From Beroe ovata (lineage: Eukaryota; Ctenophora; Nuda; Beroida; Beroidae), in NCBI GenBank assembly GCA_946803715.1, contig CAMPET010000040.1, positions 78,692 to 110,621 of the forward strand: a stretch of 31,930 nt of DNA, in the 5' to 3' direction. Below the pieces are notes generated by a model, which saw only the letters and a list, made by a program, of their open reading frames with translations, had not been told where the DNA came from and did no database searches. Made by a program: the position numbers and the translations under genes. Positions 29,501 to 31,930 of the stretch are shown one piece after another (position 1 is the stretch's first letter; each line of letters starts with the position of its first letter).

Positions 29501-30295
29501 TGTTGTCATGTTAACAGTGTTGTGTCATGCCAACAGTGTGGGGTCAAGGTTACAGTTTGGTGTCAACCTAGAAGTTATGTTGACAGGATGGTTTCGTGTC
29601 ATCAACGCTTCTTCTATAGTCACGGATACTTATAATAATGGTGTCAAAGGAGCCAATGTTTGCAAACTGCGCATGTGTCACTGAGCGTCAATGGCGTTCA
29701 AAAATGGTTTCAGTGTAAAATCATGCTAAGCCTACCTACCATATGAAGCAATAGCCATGGTGTCATTCAAGCATCCGGCAGCACACTCAAATGCTGGAAC
29801 CTGAAATCATAATAGGATTACAGAAATATCACAAGCTAGGCATCATGTCAAAGAAGTGTCCTGCTTGGATTTGTCCCAAATGGATCATCATTTTGGACCA
29901 TTATGGTTAACACAGTCTGGACCAAACTAGCATCCATACCTGACCGAAAGGAAACTTAGCAGTGAAAGCCTCACTCTTGTCAGTAACACCGAACTCGAAA
30001 TCTGAAGCTATCTTCACATCGGAACCACCGTACTGAGCAGCAATCTGGATGATCTGAGCTCTGGGGTTGTTCGGATAGGTGTAGAGCGTCTGAAAAACAA
30101 CAGTGGAAAATTCATTTGGTAATAATCAATTAACTATTTAATTATTACTAAATTTAATTTCGATATGGAGGAAGAATTAAAAATCCATTCACCAAATCGA
30201 CAATATAATCATTTGAAGATTTTTGGAAGCAAAGAATCCTGCAAGACAGAGACAATTTTAACACATACCCCTTGGACACCGTTAGTTGAAGGCAT
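26555..30295 (-). CDS. EEF1G: Translation elongation factor 1B gamma subunit, ten exons
   Basis: The exons are 30295-30269, 30089-29940, 29800-29740, 29101-28959, 28547-28404, 27803-27674, 27548-27362, 27224-27070, 26940-26816 and 26707-26555. They give 424 residues (human 437), all in phase. Residues 1-9 are MPSTNGVQG. A GST-like N-domain starts TLYTYPNNPRAQ (10-80) with VPAFE. The GST C-domain (about 90-215) has RTYLVGECVTLADIVLAVYL. A Lys/Ala/Pro-rich linker (about 225-265) follows. The conserved EF1G domain (about 266-424) runs from KKPFADLAPTAFDMDSFKR to TVDDWEGKEF. The protein is a scaffold of the eEF1B exchange complex that recharges eEF1A with GTP. Two donors are GTTTG-type, and the exon 8 donor is the weak GTGACG. 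That site was chosen because it restores LQQITGIIQRLETF at the junction. Confidence 0.97.
27804..28403. other. EEF1G intron 5
   Basis: It contains an alternating CG patch at 27841-27868 and otherwise unique sequence. No gene was seen. Confidence 0.55.
28548..28870. repeat. Purine-rich tracts in EEF1G intron 4
   Basis: Two G/A-rich blocks (28548-28640 and 28675-28870) precede the exon 5 acceptor. Three short segments around the words TTGTTAACAACCTGG (28530, 28707 and 28902) look like repeated copies of the acceptor end of exon 5, so the intron may have grown by local duplication. Confidence 0.6.
29118..29600. repeat. GTGGTGTCAAGGTAACA minisatellite in EEF1G intron 3
   Basis: About 25 degenerate units of roughly 19 bp (TGTGGTGTCAAGGTAACAG). 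There is a higher-order unit ending GATATTGAAACAATG, repeated at least twice. It occupies most of a 638-bp intron. Confidence 0.9.
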
Positions 30296-30321
30296 CGTGA
30301 TGCTGATAGTGCAAGTTCAAA

Positions 30322-30330
30322 GTAAAAGGA
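30322..30330 (-). promoter_or_regulatory. Possible 5'TOP/TCT initiator of EEF1G
   Basis: TCCTTTTACT on the minus strand lies about 30 nt before the start codon. Translation-factor mRNAs of animals usually begin with such a C plus pyrimidine run. This is a placement by analogy only. Confidence 0.3.
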
Positions 30331-30539
30331 CGAGTTCAAGATTTCAACGTGGATATGCGAAAATTTAGCGCTCGCTTTTACTGCGATAGGAAAGAACGCG
30401 CAGGAACGCCGCGCACAGTTATGTGCCGCAGAGTGACAAATTTCACCTGAACCTCAAATCACTGATTCTTGATTTGATGTTCCAGCATTGAATGAAAAAA
30501 CCAGGTTTTTCCTTCAGTTGACCTGTTGTGTTGACGCCA

Positions 30540-30860
30540 AGATCTATTGTCGGTCGATCGCGATGCCAGACCGCTGATGCAAGCCGCGCGCGCACAAAAC
30601 GACTTGACAGGGTTTATATCATCGATGGTGTATATCATCGATCGACAACAATGAACAACATTTATATTGTTTATGACCACGTAACGTGGGATCGGATCAG
30701 CATGTCCATGTCAGATGGTCAGATATAGAATCTGACAAGGGTTAGCGCGGAGCTCGATTGTAGGATTTTACCCTACCGTCGGTGCGCGCGATTTTCAATC
30801 CGCCCCTTGCCAGGGATAAAATCCCGCCAGCAAGGGTAGGGTGAAATCCTACAAGGAGCT
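30540..30860. repeat. CpG-rich inverted-repeat element, right copy
   Basis: It contains the reverse complement of the 25486-25590 block, a TCAGATATAGAATCTGACAA palindrome (30716-30737) and a compact unit with terminal inverted repeats. Left TTGTAGGATTTTACCCTACC (30758-30777) and right GGTAGGGTGAAATCCTACAA (30835-30854) match at 19 of 20 positions. With the left copy it brackets EEF1G. Confidence 0.75.
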
Positions 30861-31930
30861 TGATCGATGCTTACCGGCCCCATGTACCAACCCTATCGCA
30901 GTCAAATCCCCTGCGGACATGAGAACTGAATCCTGCCAGTAAGTGTGTTGAGTCATCCGACGGGGATAGTGATTTATCCGTCAACAGACTTCGGCCCTTA
31001 AAATGTGTCACACAGAGGGAATGTGCCATACATTCACATGAGCTAGAAAAGGTCTTCTCGTGGAATGCTAACAACTTGACGCGCATTACTGCACGTACCG
31101 AACGCGCGCAAGAATGCCAAAGAATTAACCGCGCAACCCTATAAAATGTCTTCCGCGCGTGCGGTGAAGTATCGGAATTTCAGTTAACTATCGAGTGTAA
31201 TGACACGTACCAACGCACCTTCTAGATTCAATACAATTATTACACACACTCTATGCTGTACACATATTATTAGGGTTATTTGAAGAATGTTGTCGCCTAA
31301 ATTGATGAAAAGGAACTATCCTCTATATTCACGTGAATTATTTCTGGAACTACCGTGAGAAAAACCAAAACGTTTTGAAGGAAAATCCAATCCCAAAAGC
31401 GCTGATTTGGAGTACATCTACCCGAAAAGGCATTTCCCACGACATCCAATCTAATGGCACTTTTCGAAAGTTGTTCCCAGCGTTAGATTTGGAGATTGCT
31501 ATTATTTTACAAGACGAGTACGCTTGTAATAAGGACGCTGAGCTGAAAACACGTACTCAAGCTTTAAACAAGACCATTTTAACAGTACGCTATTGATTTA
31601 ATAACAGGCCATGGAATACAATCTGTAAGCAGGTATCATGTTTATACATGTTCATCATGATTATCTTATCTGTTGATGATAAATCGTGCATATATCATTG
31701 CTACAAGATTACAATTCCTGAAGGTCTTAATTGTATTCCATTTGTAAAATGAATAATTCATTCCAGCGATAGCCGACAGGTGTCTAATTTTATGAAGGAG
31801 CAGATGTGTGTGAGTGATAGATATATACGCTGTTTTATGAAGGAGTAACATGATCTGATGATTCAAACACTCATTCACACACATTCGTCAGTAATGTAAT
31901 TAAATGAAGTGTGTGTGTGTGTGTGTGTGT
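30861..31930. other. Upstream flank of EEF1G, no supported gene
   Basis: It is mostly unique AT-rich sequence. A + strand frame at 31333-31596 (87 codons, containing PIPKALIWSTSTRKGISHDI) looks protein-like but matches nothing I know. A (GT)n microsatellite runs off the end of the window from about 31910. Confidence 0.4.
31910..31930. repeat. (GT)n microsatellite at window edge
   Basis: Perfect GT repeat of about 10 units continuing to the last base. Confidence 0.95.

Noticed and set aside
29118-29600. CRISPR-like array of short repeats
   Set aside because: Units are degenerate and contiguous, without constant repeats and unique spacers; it is a minisatellite in a eukaryotic intron.

Overview
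This window is nuclear DNA of an animal, most likely an invertebrate. The genes are split by GT-AG introns and the proteins are eukaryotic. It carries microsatellites and degenerate minisatellites, and no bacterial-type operons or ribosome binding sites. The gene content (a BCOR-type PUFD protein, CRIPT, PAN3, ribosomal protein L14, eEF1B-gamma) does not fix the phylum. All five recognised genes lie on the minus strand. Exons were assembled by hand from splice signals, reading phase and family resemblance.

Layout, in minus-strand transcription order (high to low coordinate). (1) 30295-26555 is EEF1G, the gamma subunit of translation elongation factor 1B, with ten exons and 424 residues. (2) 24969-24565 is an intronless RPL14. 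(3) 24349-20003 is CRIPT, with four short exons. Its second intron holds (4) 23930-22221, a complete intronless PAN3 on the same strand. (5) 16191-699 is a very large gene of about 29 coding exons. It predicts a roughly 2331-residue protein: acidic N-terminus, long Ser/Thr- and Gln-rich middle, then ankyrin repeats and a C-terminal PUFD domain. The last two mark it as a BCOR-family Polycomb corepressor. Every one of its 28 inferred introns preserves the reading frame.

Four of the genes are housekeeping (translation, mRNA deadenylation, a small zinc-ribbon protein). The fifth is a chromatin regulator expected to join a PRC1.1 complex through PCGF1. Their being adjacent gives no sign of a shared pathway.

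The non-coding DNA has visible structure. A 3.8-kb gap between CRIPT and the BCOR-like gene holds eight same-orientation CCAAT boxes, the last five spaced 32-34 bp apart, with an E-box, a CRE and a CArG box. EEF1G is bracketed by related CpG-rich inverted-repeat elements. A GGTGTCA minisatellite motif recurs in introns of two unrelated genes and in the gap. A two-copy repeat of about 300 bp sits in one intron. About one donor site in five has T at position +3. I did not find a clear previously undescribed system; the best candidates for follow-up are the nested PAN3, the CCAAT array and the repeat families.
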